From: an uncultured Mycoplasmatota bacterium | Lineage (GTDB): Bacteria; Bacillota_I; Bacilli_A; RF39; UBA660 | Length of the DNA: 64,000 nucleotides | Direction of reading: 5' to 3' | Assembly (NCBI GenBank): GCA_900549625.1 | Contig: URPE01000002.1 | Location: 74,428 to 138,427 of the forward strand | Shown: piece by piece, positions 63,218 to 64,000 of the stretch | Numbering within the stretch: the stretch's first letter is position 1 | How the letters are laid out: each line of letters begins with the position of its first letter | Notes under the pieces: generated by a model | What the model saw: only the letters and a program-made list of their open reading frames with translations | What the model was told of the DNA's origin: nothing | The model's database searches: none | Made by a program: the position numbers and the translations under genes

Positions 63218-63820
63218 ATGTCTGTAGTAATAGAAGCAAAAACATTAATAGAAGCAGTTGAGAATGCTAAAAACAAACTAGCAACTGAAAAAATTATTTA
63301 TAAAAGTAAAGAACGTGAAAGTGGAAAAATTTTTAAAACTAAAATTTATGAGGTAACAGCTATTAGAGAAACAGATTTAATCACAGAAATAAAAGATTAT
63401 CTAAAAGAAGTAGTGGAAGGGTTAGGCCTTCAAGTAAATTTTGAAACAAGTAAAGAAAATGATACATATTATATAACAATGTATTCTAATAACAACAGTG
63501 CTTTAATAGGTAAAAATGGTAAAACTTTAGGTGCTTTAGAAACACTTGTTAAAAACAAAGTCAATATTGAATGGGGATTTTATCCTAAGGTAGTTCTAGA
63601 TGTTGAGAACTATAAAGAAAAAAAAATTGTGGCCTTAGAAAGAATGGCTGTTAAAATAGCTAAAGAAGTTAGGGATACTAAAGTAGATGTTGCCCTAGAA
63701 AATATGAATTCTTATGAAAGAAGAATAATTCATAATAAACTAGCCAATTTTAAAGGCATTTCAACTGAAAGTGTTGGTACAGAACCAGAAAGACATATTA
63801 TTATCAAATCAACTGACTAA
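63218..63820 (+). CDS. jag: KhpB/Jag RNA-binding protein
   Basis: About 200 residues in three parts: the Jag_N domain (SVVIEAKTLIEAVENAKNKL), a KH domain with the loop ALIGKNGKTLGALETL, and an R3H domain (NSYERRIIHNKLAN ... TEPERHIIIK). Binds RNA and affects cell elongation and division. I take ATG 63218 as start because GAAG lies 8 bp upstream; the frame opens at GTG 63209 overlapping the yidC end. A good terminator follows. Confidence 0.93.
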   Translation: MSVVIEAKTLIEAVENAKNKLATEKIIYKSKERESGKIFKTKIYEVTAIRETDLITEIKDYLKEVVEGLGLQVNFETSKENDTYYITMYSNNNSALIGKNGKTLGALETLVKNKVNIEWGFYPKVVLDVENYKEKKIVALERMAVKIAKEVRDTKVDVALENMNSYERRIIHNKLANFKGISTESVGTEPERHIIIKSTD

Positions 63821-63850
63821 TGTCACAAATAATGTTTGTGGCATTTTTTT
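63821..63850 (+). terminator. Intrinsic terminator after jag
   Basis: TGTCACAAA (63821-63829) pairs with TTTGTGGCA (63835-63843, one G-U pair), followed by TTTTTTT. Confidence 0.88.
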
Positions 63851-63851
63851 C

Positions 63852-63881
63852 TTGACAAATGCCTGGGGGGGGGGGTATACT
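63852..63881 (+). promoter_or_regulatory. Promoter with an 11-G spacer tract (possible phase-variable switch)
   Basis: TTGACA (63852-63857) and TATACT (63876-63881) are separated by 18 bp, of which 63865-63875 is an unbroken run of 11 G. Losing or gaining G would change spacer length and so promoter strength. It drives the gene that begins at 63936. Confidence 0.8.
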
Positions 63882-63935
63882 ATTGTTATAGTATGGATAA
63901 TAGTATATAGTCCAAGATATGAATAGGTAATAGTT

Positions 63936-64000
63936 ATGAAAAAAGAAAAGAATAAGACAAATAAAATACTCATAATTCTAGGTATACTAATAGGTATACT
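63936..64000 (+). CDS. N-terminal part of a membrane protein (cut by window end)
   Basis: Only about 21 codons are visible: a basic, charged start (MKKEKNKTNK) and the beginning of a hydrophobic helix (ILIILGILIGIL), the pattern of a membrane-anchored or exported protein. The gene lies behind the poly-G promoter at 63852-63881. The family cannot be told from this fragment. In Bacillus the next gene after jag is mnmE, which this is not. Confidence 0.6.
   Translation, partial: MKKEKNKTNKILIILGILIGI

Overview
The window is a very AT-rich segment of a Gram-positive (Firmicutes, Bacilli-like) chromosome that contains the replication origin. Gene order matches the Bacillus subtilis origin region: rpmH-rnpA-yidC-jag run rightward from about 61.7 kb, and dnaA-dnaN-recF-gyrB-gyrA run leftward from about 61.2 kb, with DnaA boxes between and around them. 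Stop codons are used in the standard way, with TGA as a stop. Sporulation genes (cwlD, yabP, yabQ, spoVG, yabG, spoVT, bofA) and a comK-like gene sit among small, tightly packed operons. This suggests an uncultured, spore-forming, possibly gut-associated Bacilli lineage (RF39/Erysipelotrichales-like). That placement is inference.

Layout. 1-2.4 kb: end of a phospholipase-like gene, cwlD, a broken rhuM gene and a GNAT acetyltransferase. 2.7-5.8 kb: rplM-rpsI, truA and two decayed ECF-type ATPases. 5.8-9.5 kb: divIC, yabQ, yabP, spoVG, veg, yabG, rsmA and a 3D-domain protein. 9.6-18.5 kb: accessory genes, including a Ca2+ P-type ATPase, zinc-ribbon membrane proteins (one with HExxH), an XRE regulator, tatD and a HerA-like ATPase. 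18.6-38.4 kb: a type VII secretion (T7SSb-like) island. 38.5-51.2 kb: conserved core genes (T-box-controlled nudix-metG, spoVT, mfd, pth, trmN6, ricT, holB, bofA, recR, ebfC, dnaX, tadA, SRP RNA). 51.28-52.39 kb: an unusual centromere-like array. 52.4-61.2 kb: gyrA, gyrB, recF, comK, dnaN, dnaA. 61.2-64 kb: origin, rpmH, rnpA, yidC, jag, and the start of a gene behind a poly-G promoter.

The T7SS island encodes WXG100-type proteins, an EssC ATPase with FHA-like N-terminus, a YukD-like ubiquitin fold protein, a DUF4176 protein, a protein kinase and two very large effectors. The effectors share about 660 identical N-terminal residues, encoded by a 2,108-bp direct repeat, and then diverge. The shorter one ends in an arginine-type ADP-ribosyltransferase domain (R, STS, ExE). 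Two genes downstream lies an ADP-ribosylglycohydrolase, which would reverse that modification. I read this as a T7SS toxin with an enzymatic immunity protein. EssA, EssB and EsaA are not in the window.

The second standout is the 1.1-kb gene-free stretch beside gyrA. It holds seven parS sites (TGTTTCACGTGAAACA; six exact, one with a single change). Each is followed 2-3 bp later, in the same orientation, by a DnaA-box-like 9-mer, and both ends are capped by a Noc-binding palindrome (ATTTCCCGGGAAAT). Five more such palindromes lie between 40.1 and 48.9 kb. This looks like a tandem element joining segregation (ParB), initiation (DnaA) and nucleoid occlusion (Noc) signals next to oriC.
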